This document shows positions 1 to 9,270 of a stretch of DNA of 64,000 nt, in pieces. The stretch is taken from contig JAHBVF010000022.1 in assembly GCA_019637685.1 (NCBI GenBank), forward strand, positions 1 through 64,000, read 5' to 3'. A program made the translations under genes and the position numbers. Every line of letters starts with the position of its first letter. The first letter of the stretch is position 1. Below the pieces are notes generated by a model. It ran no database searches. It was not told where the DNA came from and was given only the letters and a program-made list of their open reading frames with translations. This stretch comes from Caldilineaceae bacterium. GTDB taxonomy: Bacteria > Chloroflexota > Anaerolineae > Caldilineales > Caldilineaceae.

Positions 1-17
1 TTAGCCCTGGCCTTGGA

Positions 18-46
18 TTGATGCTTTTGGCCCTTTTGGGTATAGT
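18..46 (+). promoter_or_regulatory. Predicted sigma70-type promoter for the response regulator
   Basis: TTGATG at 18-23 and TATAGT at 41-46 are separated by exactly 17 bases, and the ATG of the response-regulator gene lies 53 bases downstream. This is a by-eye consensus match with no experimental support. Confidence 0.45.
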
Positions 47-99
47 ATTAGAAAGAAAATTCGACTTCCATTCAACTGATTTCGGGCGGGCACAAAGCA

Positions 100-807
100 A
101 TGAGCGAACAACCAAAGACAATTGTTGTAGTAGACGACGAACCCCGGATGGTGCGTTTCGTCAAAATGAACCTGGACCTGGAAGGCTACAGAGCCTTGGA
201 AGCGAATGACGGCCTGCAGGCCCTGGAGAAGGTGCGCGAATACCAGCCCGCGCTGGTTTTGCTGGATGTAGAGATGCCAGGGATGGACGGGTTTGAAACA
301 TTGAAGCGGCTGCGAGAGATCAGCGATACGCCTGTGATAATGCTCACGGTGCGCTCGGACGAGAACGACCGGATCAAAGGGCTGGACTTGGGTGCAGATG
401 ATTACGTGACGAAGCCTTTCAGCCCGCGGGAATTGTCCAGCCGTATCCGCGCGGTGTTGCGCCGCTTTGAGCAGACAAGCAACCGGCCAGAAGATCAGAT
501 CATCAAAATTGATGACCGCCTTCAGTTCGATCTGCAACGCCGGGATGTGATCGTCAACGGAGAACGGGAGAGTCTGCGCCCCACCGAATATCGGCTTTTG
601 CAACAGCTAATCGAAAATGCGGGATGGGTGGTCCCCCACGAAGTGTTGTTGACCAAAGCCTGGGGGCATGAATATAGTAACGACAACCATTTGTTGCGCC
701 TATATATAACGTATCTGCGCAAAAAGATTGAAGAAGACCCTGGCAACCCTCGCTATATCTTTACAGAGCGGGGCCTGGGCTATCGCTTTGTCGACTTTCG
801 CAAATAG
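100..807 (+). CDS. OmpR/PhoB-family DNA-binding response regulator
   Basis: This 235-residue protein has a receiver domain (about residues 7-120) followed by a winged-helix output domain (about 138-232). The acidic pair DD at 12-13, the phospho-acceptor Asp56 in LLDVEMPG, Thr83 and Lys105 in VTKPF are all present, so it should be phosphorylated normally. The C-terminus ends with the typical winged-helix stretch RGLGYRFV. It acts in the cytoplasm as a transcription factor. No histidine kinase is adjacent within the window; the upstream side is cut off, so a partner could lie before base 1. The ATG follows a good 17-bp-spaced promoter but only a weak ribosome-binding site. Its regulon cannot be told from sequence. 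The family call is firm. Confidence 0.95.
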   Translation: MSEQPKTIVVVDDEPRMVRFVKMNLDLEGYRALEANDGLQALEKVREYQPALVLLDVEMPGMDGFETLKRLREISDTPVIMLTVRSDENDRIKGLDLGADDYVTKPFSPRELSSRIRAVLRRFEQTSNRPEDQIIKIDDRLQFDLQRRDVIVNGERESLRPTEYRLLQQLIENAGWVVPHEVLLTKAWGHEYSNDNHLLRLYITYLRKKIEEDPGNPRYIFTERGLGYRFVDFRK

Positions 808-837
808 CCAGCGAACCGAATAAAATCAGATATAGAA

Positions 838-883
838 GCACAACCGGGGCCGCCTATTTTTGATAGGGCAGCCCCGGTTGTGC
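838..883. terminator. 13-bp perfect hairpin between the response regulator and rpsB
   Basis: Bases 838-850 are exactly complementary to 871-883, and the inner bases CCTAT/ATAGG extend the stem. It lies 30 bases after the response-regulator stop. It lacks a strong U-run, but the following TATTATT is U-rich. Its 3' arm overlaps the predicted rpsB promoter spacer. Confidence 0.5.
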
Positions 884-889
884 TATTAT
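860..889 (+). promoter_or_regulatory. Predicted extended -10 promoter of rpsB-tsf
   Basis: TTGATA at 860-865, an 18-base spacer, then TATTAT at 884-889 preceded by TGC, giving the extended -10 form. The -35 and spacer sit inside the 838-883 hairpin. Transcription would start near base 896, leaving a leader of about 130 bases before rpsB. Confidence 0.5.
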
Positions 890-1023
890 TGAAAGTCGGT
901 ATTCCACAAAGAATGCCCACCAACTATTTCGCACGCTCTGGGATCGACGAATCGGGTGCTGTATTTATACAGTTCGTTGTCGAGTTGAACAGAGCGGACG
1001 CAAAACCCATCAGGAGGAATACA

Positions 1024-2031
1024 GTGGCAGCACCAGTCAGTATGAAAGAACTTCTTGAGGCGGGCGTCCATTTCGGACACCGCACCCGTCGTTGGAACCC
1101 GAAGATGCGTCCCTTTATCTTCACGGAACGCAGCGGCATCCACATTATCGATCTGCACCAGACAGTCACCCGCATCAATCGCTATTATGAACTGGTTCGG
1201 GATACTGTGGCAAAGGGTGGCACAGTGCTTTTTGTTGGCACAAAGCGCCAGGCCCAGGCAACTGTCGAAGAGGAAGCCGAACGGTGTGGGATGCCCTACA
1301 TCACCACCCGCTGGCTGGGTGGCACATTGACCAACTGGGTAACCATCAAACAGCGTATCGACTATCTGAACCGGATGGAACGACGGCTGGCAGCCGGTGA
1401 GTTCCGCGGCCTGCCCAAAAAAGAGCAGACCGATATGGAGAAAGAGCTGGCCAAGCTCAACCACCGCATCGGCGGTATCAAAACAATGACCAAATTGCCC
1501 GATCTGATCTTTGTGGTGGACACCCGCCGAGAAGATCTGGCCGTGCTGGAAGCAAACAAATTGGGCGTGCCTGTGCTGGCAGTGGTAGACACAAACTGCG
1601 ACCCAGACCCCATCGATTACATCATTCCAGGCAACGACGACGCCATTCGTGCCGTGAAACTGCTGACAAAGGTGATCGCCGACGCTGCCGAAGAAGGCCA
1701 GCGCTTCAAAGAAGTGGATATGGCCGACACAGGCAAAGTCTCCAACCGGGAGTTGGCAGAGATGGAACAGTATCTTGGCCCCAGCACTTTGGCCAAGCTA
1801 CAGTCTGCGGAAGAAGACGCCGAAGAAGACGTGGAAATTGAAGATGTAGACGAAGTTGCCGCTCCTTCTGCTGACGCTGGAGATGCCTCAGCAGATGCTG
1901 GCGAGAGCAGCGATGCCGATGAAGACACCAGCGATACAGCAGCCGATACAACGGAGACAGTCGATACGGCCGTTGCCGCGGACGCCGTTGTCGCGAATGC
2001 CACGGATAAGATTGAGAGCGAAAACGAGTAG
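1024..2031 (+). CDS. rpsB: 30S ribosomal protein S2 with long acidic tail
   Basis: Ribosomal protein S2 of the small subunit, needed for S1 docking and initiation. The start is taken as GTG 1024 because AGGAGG lies at 1012-1017, six bases upstream, and the S2 motif [20 protein letters not shown] follows at once; the frame is open upstream to 880 but that part does not look like S2. Residues 1 to about 230 are a complete S2 core. The remaining roughly 100 residues are an Asp/Glu/Ala/Thr-rich, low-complexity tail not found in the ordinary family length of about 240-260. The gene heads the usual rpsB-tsf pair. Identity is certain; the role of the tail is unknown. Confidence 0.97.
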   Translation: MAAPVSMKELLEAGVHFGHRTRRWNPKMRPFIFTERSGIHIIDLHQTVTRINRYYELVRDTVAKGGTVLFVGTKRQAQATVEEEAERCGMPYITTRWLGGTLTNWVTIKQRIDYLNRMERRLAAGEFRGLPKKEQTDMEKELAKLNHRIGGIKTMTKLPDLIFVVDTRREDLAVLEANKLGVPVLAVVDTNCDPDPIDYIIPGNDDAIRAVKLLTKVIADAAEEGQRFKEVDMADTGKVSNRELAEMEQYLGPSTLAKLQSAEEDAEEDVEIEDVDEVAAPSADAGDASADAGESSDADEDTSDTAADTTETVDTAVAADAVVANATDKIESENE

Positions 2032-2108
2032 TACCGTTTGATCAGATATTGATTCAAACAACACGGGGAAAGAGAATTCCCCACCCCACAAATGCAAGAA
2101 CGAACAAC

Positions 2109-2159
2109 ATATTCGCCCACTGTCCCCGGCCCCGCGCTGATGGTCATGTGGGCGAATAT
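2109..2159 (+). promoter_or_regulatory. Hairpin between rpsB and tsf
   Basis: Bases 2109-2120 and 2148-2159 form a 12-bp perfect inverted repeat around a 27-base GC-rich loop. It lies in the 190-base rpsB-tsf spacer and could attenuate or process the transcript. There is no U-tract directly after it, so a simple terminator is unlikely. Confidence 0.4.
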
Positions 2160-2221
2160 TTGGGAATGTGTCAAAGAACAAAGCCGCGCCAGGCGATGGC
2201 TACAAAGAATTGGAGAGTACG

Positions 2222-2821
2222 ATGGCAGAGATCACAACACAGATGGTGAAAGAATTGCGCGAGGCCACCAGCGCCGGCATTCTGGATTGCAAGAAAGCCC
2301 TGGCCCAATCCGACGGCGATTTTGACAAAGCTGTCGAATATCTACGCGAGAAGGGTTTGTCCCAGGCAGCGAAGAAAGCTGACCGGGAGGCCAACGAAGG
2401 CTTGATCGGAACCTATGTCCACCCCGGCAGCCGTATGGCCGGAATGGTGGAAGTCAATTGCGAAACTGATTTCGTGGCCCGCACCGAACAGTTCCAGGAA
2501 CTGGCTCGGGACCTGGCCATGCATGTGGTGGCAGCCCGGCCCGAATATGTCAGCCGGGAAGATGTGCCCGCGGATGTGATCGAGAAGGAAAAGGCGATTT
2601 TCCGGGCGCAGTTGGCCGAAAGCGATCGCCCCGAACACATTTGGGACAAAATCATCGAGGGGAAGGTTGACAAGTGGTACGGAGATATCTGCCTGTTGGA
2701 GCAGCCCTTTGTCAAAAACCCTGACCAGACAGTACAGGCGTTGATGGTCCAGAGCATTGCTTCTTTGGGTGAGAACATTAGGGTTCGTCGTTTCTCTCGT
2801 CTCGAGCTCGGCGGTTCATAG
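2222..2821 (+). CDS. tsf: Translation elongation factor Ts
   Basis: EF-Ts, the guanine-nucleotide exchange factor that recycles EF-Tu (tuf is at 25.2 kb). The N-terminal UBA-like motif [19 protein letters not shown] and the core motif [14 protein letters not shown] are clear. The protein is 199 residues, the short form that lacks much of the second half of the roughly 280-residue E. coli protein; short forms are usual in several phyla. ATG 2222 follows TTGGAGAG; an open frame from 2168 adds 18 residues that do not resemble EF-Ts. It is cotranscribed with rpsB and followed by a hairpin at 2831-2856. Confidence 0.97.
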   Translation: MAEITTQMVKELREATSAGILDCKKALAQSDGDFDKAVEYLREKGLSQAAKKADREANEGLIGTYVHPGSRMAGMVEVNCETDFVARTEQFQELARDLAMHVVAARPEYVSREDVPADVIEKEKAIFRAQLAESDRPEHIWDKIIEGKVDKWYGDICLLEQPFVKNPDQTVQALMVQSIASLGENIRVRRFSRLELGGS

Positions 2822-2830
2822 AATAGTGCA

Positions 2831-2860
2831 AATGCCCAGCCCCACGGCTGGGCATTGCTT
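2831..2860 (+). terminator. Hairpin terminator after tsf
   Basis: AATGCCCAGCC at 2831-2841 pairs with GGCTGGGCATT at 2846-2856 around a four-base loop, followed by GCTTTAT. It begins 10 bases after the tsf stop. The U-tract is short, so termination may be partial. Confidence 0.6.
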
Positions 2861-2887
2861 TATATTGGAACTTAAGAGGGAGAATTC

Positions 2888-3607
2888 ATGAACAACCTGA
2901 AATACCAACGCATTCTTTTGAAACTGGGGGGCGAAGCCCTGGCTGGAGAAGGTGGGTTTGGCATCAACCCGCGACAGGCGGAGGAAGTGGCCCAAAAAGT
3001 AAACGCCGTGATCAATCAGGGCGTGCAGGTGGCGTTGGTGATTGGTGGCGGCAATATGTGGCGAGGCAAAGAGGATGGCCTGGATCACGGGATGGAGCGG
3101 GTGACGGCAGACCACATGGGTATGCTGGCGACAGTAATGAACGCGCTGGCCTTGCAGGACGCGCTGGAACGGAGTGGGCTGCCAACCCGTGTGATGACCG
3201 GCATTGAAGTGCGAGCCGTGGCCGAACCCTATATCCAGCGTCGGGCTGTACGTCATCTGGAAAAGGGGCGGGTTGTCATCTTTGGCGCGGGCACAGGCAA
3301 TCCCTATTTCACCACAGACACCGCGGCTTCGTTGCGCGCCATGGAGATCGACGCGGATGTGCTGGTCAAGGCAACAAAAGTGGATGCGGTCTACGATAAA
3401 GACCCCAAGACCCACGCGGATGCCCAGCGCTTTACACAACTTTCCTATATCGATGCGCTGAATATGCGGGTGGGCGTGATGGACAGCACGGCAATCGCCA
3501 TGTGCATGGACAACGACCTGCCAATTTATGTGGTGAATCTCTGGAAAGAAGATGTCTTGACAAAGCTGGTCCAGGGGGAAACAGTGGGGACGTATATCTC
3601 CAGTTAG
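2888..3607 (+). CDS. pyrH: UMP kinase
   Basis: UMP kinase (amino-acid-kinase fold), which phosphorylates UMP to UDP with ATP in pyrimidine nucleotide synthesis. The 239-residue length is standard. It starts with the family motif [14 protein letters not shown], then shows [10 protein letters not shown] and the ATP-site region [19 protein letters not shown] sits nine bases before ATG 2888. It is placed between tsf and frr, the arrangement common to most bacteria, and is followed by a strong terminator at 3698-3733. It functions in the cytoplasm as a hexamer in known members. Confidence 0.97.
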   Translation: MNNLKYQRILLKLGGEALAGEGGFGINPRQAEEVAQKVNAVINQGVQVALVIGGGNMWRGKEDGLDHGMERVTADHMGMLATVMNALALQDALERSGLPTRVMTGIEVRAVAEPYIQRRAVRHLEKGRVVIFGAGTGNPYFTTDTAASLRAMEIDADVLVKATKVDAVYDKDPKTHADAQRFTQLSYIDALNMRVGVMDSTAIAMCMDNDLPIYVVNLWKEDVLTKLVQGETVGTYISS

Positions 3608-3697
3608 CTTCTGTTCTCTGCTGCTGTTCCAGCTTACGCGGAGGTACAGTTTGTGGAGAACAGGTTGTCTTCTCCTTCTTAGGGCCAATCCGAGATG

Positions 3698-3733
3698 GGG
3701 GCCGGTTTCCGTCAGGAAGTCGGCCTCTTTTTA
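3698..3733 (+). terminator. Strong intrinsic terminator after pyrH
   Basis: Bases 3698-3710 pair with 3715-3727 over 13 positions, including G-U pairs, around the loop GTCA. A run of five T follows. It separates pyrH from frr. Confidence 0.85.
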
Positions 3734-3775
3734 TCCATGTAGAAATCCGGTTGTTTTCCCTTTGGCACAGAATTT

Positions 3776-3784
3776 TGCTACAAT
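3776..3784 (+). promoter_or_regulatory. Extended -10 promoter of frr
   Basis: TGCTACAAT at 3776-3784 is an extended -10 hexamer lying after the pyrH terminator and about 108 bases before the frr start. No convincing -35 hexamer lies at the right spacing. Confidence 0.45.
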
Positions 3785-3891
3785 AGACGCAGCAACACTT
3801 ATATGCGAACGAATATCGCCAGCGACTCATCCCCGCCGGTCGCTTGCCCTCCATATACATCGCGCATACAACCGAAAAGGAGCGCCTATCC

Positions 3892-4449
3892 ATGATTAAA
3901 GAGATACTCCACGAAACCAGCGAGCGAATGAAGAAGACGATCGAATCCCTGGAAATGGATTTGATGAGCATTCGCACGGGCAGAGCCACACCCGCATTGG
4001 TGGACAGGCTTAGTGTGGACTACTACGGCGTTGCTACACCGCTTATCCAAGTGGCCGCCATCAGTGTGCCCGAAGCCCAATCCATTGTCATCCGGCCCTA
4101 TAGCCCCTCGGACCTGGCGGCCATTGAGAAGGCTATTGCCCATTCTGACCTGGGCCTGACACCCAACAACGATGGCAAACAAATACGCCTGAACATTCCG
4201 GCGTTGACAGAAGAACGCCGACGCGATCTTTCCAAGCAGGTTTCACGCCGCGCAGAAGAGGCGCGAGTAGCCGTGCGCAATATCCGTCGGGATGCCATCA
4301 ATGACTTGCGGTCATTTGAAAAGGAAAGTATGATCTCCGAAGATGAACTGCACTCGGGCCAAGAGCAGGTGCAGGGGCAAACGGACGATTTCATCAAGCA
4401 GGTTGACACGATCAGCAAAGACAAAGAAGCAGAGATTATGACTCTGTAG
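3892..4449 (+). CDS. frr: Ribosome recycling factor
   Basis: Ribosome recycling factor, which with EF-G splits post-termination ribosomes. The 185-residue length is exactly that of the family. Characteristic motifs are [14 protein letters not shown] near the N-terminus, VDYYG, and the C-terminal helix ending in [17 protein letters not shown] lies 10 bases before ATG 3892; the longer open frame from 3844 was rejected because it precedes this ribosome-binding site. It follows pyrH in the usual order but has its own promoter and is followed by a terminator at 4482-4512. Confidence 0.97.
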   Translation: MIKEILHETSERMKKTIESLEMDLMSIRTGRATPALVDRLSVDYYGVATPLIQVAAISVPEAQSIVIRPYSPSDLAAIEKAIAHSDLGLTPNNDGKQIRLNIPALTEERRRDLSKQVSRRAEEARVAVRNIRRDAINDLRSFEKESMISEDELHSGQEQVQGQTDDFIKQVDTISKDKEAEIMTL

Positions 4450-4481
4450 TCTGGGTTGGCGGGTGATAAAGGGATTGGAAC

Positions 4482-4512
4482 GAGGGGTGGGTCAAACTCA
4501 CCCTTCTCTTTT
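4482..4512 (+). terminator. Intrinsic terminator after frr
   Basis: An 11-bp stem (4482-4492 with 4496-4506, two G-U pairs) closes a three-base loop and is followed by TCTTTT. It lies between frr and uppS. Confidence 0.75.
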
Positions 4513-4562
4513 GACAAATCCTCCTGCCCGGCACACAGAACGACAAAGGAGTGTGGAACGTC

Positions 4563-5306
4563 GTGAGCACAAAGACAACGACCTATCCGCCGTTGGCAAC
4601 GGTTCCCTATCATGTGGGTATCATCATGGACGGCAATGGACGGTGGGCAAAATCCCGTGGCCGGATGCGCCACGCAGGCCACCAGGCCGGGGTGGACAAT
4701 ATCCGCCCGGTGTTGGAAGGCTGCGTGGAATTCGGCATCAAAGTGCTGACGATCTACGCCTTTTCAACCGAGAACTGGCAGCGCCCGCTGGAAGAAGTGG
4801 GAGGATTGATGCGACTGCTGGGCTTCACCATCCGCCATCGGCTGGGCGAGCTTCATGAAAATGGGGTACAAATCCGCCATAGCGGACGGCTGACAGGTAT
4901 CAACAAAGAGTTGCAGAAGCAGATTTTGCACGCGATTGAGTACACGAAGGACAATGACCAGATTATTCTGAATGTGGCCTTCAATTACGGTGGCCGGGGG
5001 GAAATTCTGGACGCGGTTCGGCAAATTATTGCCGAGGGCATTGATCCGGACACTTTGACCGAAGAATCCTTCAGCCGTTACCTTTACACCGGCGATCTGC
5101 CGGACCCGGATATGATCATCCGCACGGGCGGAGATTGGCGGCTCAGCAACTTCCTCATCTGGCAGGCCGCCTATTCGGAGTATTACACCACGCCAACCTA
5201 TTGGCCCGACTTTGACAAGGACGAACTATACAAAGCAATGGTGGAGTTCAACCGCCGGGAACGCCGCTTTGGCCGTGTGCCTGAAGCAGACCCGGCTCCC
5301 GCATGA
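4563..5306 (+). CDS. uppS: Undecaprenyl diphosphate synthase (isoprenyl transferase)
   Basis: Cis-prenyltransferase that elongates farnesyl diphosphate with isopentenyl diphosphate to the lipid carrier for cell-wall synthesis. The catalytic P-loop-like motif [20 protein letters not shown], and the C-terminal [11 protein letters not shown] and [15 protein letters not shown] are all present. GTG 4563 is preferred because AAAGGAG ends 11 bases before it; GTG 4551 overlaps that site. The length of 247 residues fits the family. The end of uppS may overlap the start of cdsA, so the two are probably cotranscribed, as in many bacteria. Confidence 0.95.
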   Translation: MSTKTTTYPPLATVPYHVGIIMDGNGRWAKSRGRMRHAGHQAGVDNIRPVLEGCVEFGIKVLTIYAFSTENWQRPLEEVGGLMRLLGFTIRHRLGELHENGVQIRHSGRLTGINKELQKQILHAIEYTKDNDQIILNVAFNYGGRGEILDAVRQIIAEGIDPDTLTEESFSRYLYTGDLPDPDMIIRTGGDWRLSNFLIWQAAYSEYYTTPTYWPDFDKDELYKAMVEFNRRERRFGRVPEADPAPA

Positions 5307-5352
5307 ACAGCTACTTCTGTCGCCTTATCTGCAATCCCAAGACAAAACAAAC

Positions 5353-6147
5353 GTGAAACAGCGGCTTCTTGTTGCTCTGTTGGTTCTCCCCCCGGTTCTT
5401 CTCGGCCTGTGGGGCGGTGCTCACTGGTGGGCACTGGTGATCCTTATTGTCTCCACCCTCGGCGGTCTGGAATACTTTGCGCTGATGGCCCAGGGCGGCT
5501 ATCAGCCCTATCGCCTGCTGGGCATGGGATGGCTGTTGCTCCTCATCGTTGGGGCCTGGCAGCCGACGCTCCTGCCCCTTTCCCTCGTCATCACAGTCGG
5601 TTTTATCGCCACCTTCACCCAGGCCCTCTTCAAAACCGAACGGCCCATCCTGAACTGGGCCATCACCGGTGTGGGCGCGCTCTACATCGGCGCAATGCTG
5701 GGCCAAGCCATCTCTCTGCGTCTGCTGCCCAACGGATTGGCCTGGGTCTTCCTTTCCCTGGCCGTGACAATGCTCAACGATACTTTCGCCTTTTTTATAG
5801 GCATTACCTTTGGAAAGCATAAAATATGGCCCCGGCTCAGCCCGAAAAAGAGCTGGGAAGGGACCATTGGCGGGTGGATTGCGGCCGCGGTCACTGGCTA
5901 TGTGGTTGTCAGTCTCACGCCTATTCCTCTTGCGCCCTGGATTGGGGCAGTGGTGGGGTTGATGGGTGGAATACTGGCACTTCTGGGCGATCTGACGATC
6001 AGTATGCTGAAACGCCAGGTGGGAGCTAAGGACAGCGGCAAGATTATGCCCGGCCACGGAGGAATGCTGGACAGACTGGACAGCCTTCTCTTTGTCATTC
6101 CCTTCATTTATCAGGTCGCGCTGCTGGCCCTGGCCGCAGCCCAATGA
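5353..6147 (+). CDS. cdsA: Phosphatidate cytidylyltransferase
   Basis: CDP-diglyceride synthase, an integral membrane enzyme converting phosphatidate and CTP to CDP-diacylglycerol. The C-terminal family signature is intact: KRQVGAKDSGKIMPGHGGML followed by DRLDS. About eight hydrophobic segments precede it. The start is uncertain. GTG 5353 gives a typical membrane N-terminus (MKQRLLVALLVLPP), but the frame is open back to 5212, overlapping uppS, with another possible GTG at 5275. Seven bases separate its stop from the convergent rpe gene. With uppS it links lipid-carrier and phospholipid synthesis. Confidence 0.92.
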   Translation: MKQRLLVALLVLPPVLLGLWGGAHWWALVILIVSTLGGLEYFALMAQGGYQPYRLLGMGWLLLLIVGAWQPTLLPLSLVITVGFIATFTQALFKTERPILNWAITGVGALYIGAMLGQAISLRLLPNGLAWVFLSLAVTMLNDTFAFFIGITFGKHKIWPRLSPKKSWEGTIGGWIAAAVTGYVVVSLTPIPLAPWIGAVVGLMGGILALLGDLTISMLKRQVGAKDSGKIMPGHGGMLDRLDSLLFVIPFIYQVALLALAAAQ

Positions 6148-6154
6148 GCCTCGC

Positions 6155-6841
6155 CTACTCCCGACTCTCCGCGGCCAGGCGCAACAGCGCCAGATTCTCC
6201 TCTACACTTCTTTCCTCGTTATAGACCGCACTGCCTACTACAATCACATTGGCCCCGCTGCGCACCACATCCCCAATATTGTGGGCCGCCACCCCGCCAT
6301 CCACTTCCAGATCACAGGTAGGATTGAATTCGTCCAGCAATTTGCGCACACGGCGCAATTTGCTGGTGCTGGTCTGGATGAACTGCTGCCCGCCAAAGCC
6401 GGGATTGACGCTCATCACCAGAACCAGATCGACAAACGGGCTGATTTCCCGCAGCGCTTCGATAGGGGTAGACGGGTTCAGGGCAATTCCGGCCCGGCAG
6501 CCAGCCTCCACAATCTGCTGCACTGTACGATGCAGATGGCGGGTTGCCTCCAAATGGACGGTCATGCCCGTTGCCCCGGCCTGGGCAAATGCGTCGATAT
6601 AACGTTCGGGTTCTTCCACCATCAGGTGAACATCCAAGGATAGGCTCGTTGCCCGGCGTACCGCGGCCACCACACCAGGACCAAAGGTGATATTCGGCAC
6701 AAAGCGGCCATCCATTACGTCCAGGTGAATCAGATCAGCCCCGCCAGCTTCGGCCTCGGCGACAGCCGCGGCCAGTTGACCAAAATCAGCAGTCAGAATT
6801 GACGGAGCAATCTGTGTAGGACGAGCCATCCGAGTGATCAT
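6155..6841 (-). CDS. rpe: Ribulose-phosphate 3-epimerase
   Basis: TIM-barrel enzyme of the pentose phosphate pathway interconverting ribulose-5-phosphate and xylulose-5-phosphate. Family motifs are [29 protein letters not shown] (metal-binding His and Asp), [12 protein letters not shown] and LEVDGGV. The 228-residue length is normal. The ATG at 6841 follows GGAAAGGA with an 11-base spacing; a second ATG at 6829 is also possible. It is convergent with cdsA, with only seven bases between, and lies downstream of the M50 protease gene on the same strand, 44 bases away, so cotranscription is likely. Confidence 0.96.
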   Translation of the reverse strand: MITRMARPTQIAPSILTADFGQLAAAVAEAEAGGADLIHLDVMDGRFVPNITFGPGVVAAVRRATSLSLDVHLMVEEPERYIDAFAQAGATGMTVHLEATRHLHRTVQQIVEAGCRAGIALNPSTPIEALREISPFVDLVLVMSVNPGFGGQQFIQTSTSKLRRVRKLLDEFNPTCDLEVDGGVAAHNIGDVVRSGANVIVVGSAVYNEERSVEENLALLRLAAESRE

Positions 6842-6885
6842 TGTAGCCCATTTCCTTTCCGAAGAATTGGGTAGTGATGAAGATG

Positions 6886-8055
6886 CTAAAGTGCCGCTTT
6901 GGTGGGACGCTGTGCGGCCCGTCTGTCTTCCAATTCTTTCGCCGCGCCCACCACCTGAATCAGTTCGCTGATGTCGTCCAGCGTTAGCAAGCCCAGAAAA
7001 CGGCCATTTTCTTTGACAGCAACAACCCGGCTGCGTGCCTCAAGCATCCGGTCCCAAACATCGGCAAGAGTCACATCTGCCCCGACCACAGGCACTTCCT
7101 GGGCAGGAATCATAATATCCACAACGCGGCCCTCTCGCCCATGGGTACGCAGAACATCCACCAATCGGTTTCGGGTCAACACACCCACAAAATTGCTGCC
7201 CAGATCAAAGACCGGAAAGTCGGCCTGATAGGTTGTCATTATCAGGTCAACTGCCTTGTCGATGGTTTCACTGGTGAATATCTGGTGGGCGTCGGCGTTG
7301 AGGGCCTGGCGCACCCGTATATCCTTCAACACATACCGGCTCTCCACAGCCTCCAGTTCACCCCGCCCCCCCACATAGACAAAGAAGGCGATGAGAAGCA
7401 GCATTATATTGCCGCCCAGCCCCAAAAAGGCCAGCAGAATCGCCATCATCCGCCCTACCATTACAGCGATACGGGTGGCCCGTACATAGGGCATAGCCAT
7501 CGCCAACAGCGCGCGCAACACCCGTCCCCCATCCATAGGGAAAGCAGGCAACAGATTGAACAGCCCCAGAGCCAGATTGGTGATGGCCAGATAGACCAGA
7601 AGCCCGTCCAGGCTGGGCGTCATCATGCGGGTCTGGGCATAGGTAAAGAGAGAGGAAATATTGGCTGATTCTACCCCAAGCCCCACAACCAGCAGGGCCA
7701 CAGGCAGCAGCAGAAGGGTCAACACAAAATTAACCGCGGGGCCAGCAATCGCGATCAGAAACTCCTGAAACGGCTGCCGGGGCATCCGCTCTAATTGGGC
7801 CACACCGCCAATCGGCAAAAGCGTGATATTTGGCACATTCACGTTGAAATACTTCGCGGTCAATGCATGGCCGAATTCGTGGAGAAGCACGCAGACAAAG
7901 AGCAACAAAATCACCACAATCCCGTAGAGCGCACCGACCACTGGATTGGAATGGCCCGCATAGATGAACGCTCCATAGACCAATATCAGCACAAAAGACC
8001 AGTGGACCCGAACATCGATCCCCCAGACCCGAAATAAACGCAGGGAACTGCCCAT
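6886..8055 (-). CDS. Site-2-protease-like M50 metalloprotease with CBS pair
   Basis: A polytopic membrane protein whose zinc motif HEFGH (residues 59-63) and second motif [11 protein letters not shown] (about 170) mark an intramembrane M50 peptidase. About six membrane segments occupy the first 235 residues. The C-terminal 150 residues form two CBS domains, which in this subfamily are thought to sense nucleotides or regulate access. ATG 8055 is chosen because AAGGA lies eight bases upstream; the open frame back to TTG 8079 runs through that site. Its substrate is unknown. It is probably cotranscribed with rpe and lies downstream of a slipin gene, a pairing that could reflect membrane quality control (inference). 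Confidence 0.9.
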   Translation of the reverse strand: MGSSLRLFRVWGIDVRVHWSFVLILVYGAFIYAGHSNPVVGALYGIVVILLLFVCVLLHEFGHALTAKYFNVNVPNITLLPIGGVAQLERMPRQPFQEFLIAIAGPAVNFVLTLLLLPVALLVVGLGVESANISSLFTYAQTRMMTPSLDGLLVYLAITNLALGLFNLLPAFPMDGGRVLRALLAMAMPYVRATRIAVMVGRMMAILLAFLGLGGNIMLLLIAFFVYVGGRGELEAVESRYVLKDIRVRQALNADAHQIFTSETIDKAVDLIMTTYQADFPVFDLGSNFVGVLTRNRLVDVLRTHGREGRVVDIMIPAQEVPVVGADVTLADVWDRMLEARSRVVAVKENGRFLGLLTLDDISELIQVVGAAKELEDRRAAQRPTKAAL

Positions 8056-8170
8056 GCGGCTCATCCTTTCCTTCTGCAATAGTTATGAATAACAGTTATG
8101 AGCAAAAATATCGGCTGGAAACGTAACCAACTGGAATACAGCCCCAAGAAACCGGTTATGAACTTTTTTG

Positions 8171-8935
8171 TTATGAATCTCTATTGACAAAAGCAGAGAG
8201 CATTTCAATAGGCAGCGGGAAAATGATGGTGCTGTTGTGTTCCGCACTGATCTCACTCAGCGTCTGCAAATAGCGCAATTGCAGCGCGCCATTCTGCCCT
8301 GCCATGACATTAGCTGCCTCCGCCAATTTGGCCGACGCGTCCAATTCGCCCTCGGCGTGGATGATTTTGGCCCGCTTCTCCCGTTCGGCTTCAGCCTGGC
8401 GGGCCATGGCCCGCTGCATACTGCTGGGCAACTCCACATCCTTCACTTCCACCACACTCACCTTCACACCCCACGGCTCTGTCTGATCATCAATAATCAT
8501 CTGCAGCTTGCGGTTAATCTGCTCCCGCTCGGCCAGCAGATCGTCCAACTCGCTTTGGCCCATTACAGAGCGCAGGGTAGTTTGGGCAATCTGCTGGGTT
8601 GCCATCAAATAATTGACCACATTGACCACCGCAGCCTCTGGGTCCAGCACCCGAAAATAACAGACCGCATTCACCTTGATCGTCACATTGTCTTTGGTAA
8701 TGGCCTCCTGGGACGGCACATCCAGCGTGACCACCCGGGTGTCCACCACAACCATCCGGTCCACAATGGGAATGATAAAGAAGAGACCCGGCCCTTTGGT
8801 GCCGATTACCCGGCCCAGGCGAAAGATCACGCCCCGTTCGTATTCGGCCACAATCCGAATCGATGCCCGCAGAATCCACAAAACAACCAGAACAAAAACC
8901 ACATAACCAGGCAGATTGGCAATTAGATTGTCCAC
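8171..8935 (-). CDS. Slipin / stomatin-like SPFH-domain protein
   Basis: A 254-residue membrane-anchored SPFH protein: one hydrophobic segment (about residues 9-28), then [15 protein letters not shown] and the long SPFH fold, ending with a coiled region rich in Ala, Glu and Lys ([20 protein letters not shown]). Stomatin-type slipins form oligomeric membrane scaffolds and often accompany proteases such as NfeD types; here no NfeD gene is adjacent but an M50 protease follows at 8055. The start codon is GTG 8935, with GGAGGTGA just upstream. A well-formed promoter lies at 9029-9058. Confidence 0.92.
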   Translation of the reverse strand: MDNLIANLPGYVVFVLVVLWILRASIRIVAEYERGVIFRLGRVIGTKGPGLFFIIPIVDRMVVVDTRVVTLDVPSQEAITKDNVTIKVNAVCYFRVLDPEAAVVNVVNYLMATQQIAQTTLRSVMGQSELDDLLAEREQINRKLQMIIDDQTEPWGVKVSVVEVKDVELPSSMQRAMARQAEAEREKRAKIIHAEGELDASAKLAEAANVMAGQNGALQLRYLQTLSEISAEHNSTIIFPLPIEMLSAFVNRDS

Positions 8936-9028
8936 ACGTCACCTCCAATGGTTTGGCAGACTGTACATCAGATAGAAAAACAGAGGCCAGACCACAGAAA
9001 GGCCGAACCCTATTTTCCTTGCAGGTCT

Positions 9029-9058
9029 ATTATACCCGTTGTACTACAATCCCGGCAA
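9029..9058 (-). promoter_or_regulatory. Predicted promoter of the slipin gene
   Basis: On the minus strand TTGCCG (complement of 9053-9058), an 18-base spacer and TATAAT (complement of 9029-9034) form a near-consensus sigma70-type promoter about 95 bases before the GTG start. Confidence 0.55.
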
Positions 9059-9165
9059 CCGTTTGCAGCCCAAAAGGTTTGACGGAGGCCAGCACAACCG
9101 TTATCATACCAGCCAGACCCGTATCCAGCACGTAGGCTGGGTTCTGATTTCTGTCTTCCCAGCCT

Positions 9166-9210
9166 ATTCACGCCATTTCGATTCACGTCATTTCCATTCA
9201 CGCCATTTCC
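9166..9210 (+). repeat. Three tandem 15-base repeats
   Basis: Copies ATTCACGCCATTTCG (9166-9180), ATTCACGTCATTTCC (9181-9195) and ATTCACGCCATTTCC (9196-9210) follow without gaps, differing at one or two positions. They lie 60 bases before the SH3b-DUF3048 gene. Confidence 0.85.
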
Positions 9211-9270
9211 ACCGGCAAGAACGATTTCAAATATACTTTCAGGTAGAACATCAACGACAGGTACAATCCG

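Larger units (their letters stand above)
8936..9270. other. Divergent intergenic region between slipin and SH3b-DUF3048 genes
   Basis: This 335-base spacer holds the slipin promoter (9029-9058, minus strand) and a three-copy 15-base tandem repeat (9166-9210). No convincing gene, RNA or plus-strand promoter was recognised in the rest. Confidence 0.5.

Noticed and set aside
1..603. Long minus-strand open frame opposite the response regulator
   Set aside because: No start site or family likeness; it mirrors the codon bias of the response regulator on the opposite strand.
880..1023. N-terminal extension of rpsB to 880
   Set aside because: AGGAGG before GTG 1024 and the start of S2 likeness there show that the upstream part is leader.
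2816..3688. 290-codon minus-strand frame opposite pyrH
   Set aside because: Its composition (His/Gln-rich) is what an antisense reading of a GC-biased gene gives; pyrH is certain on the other strand.
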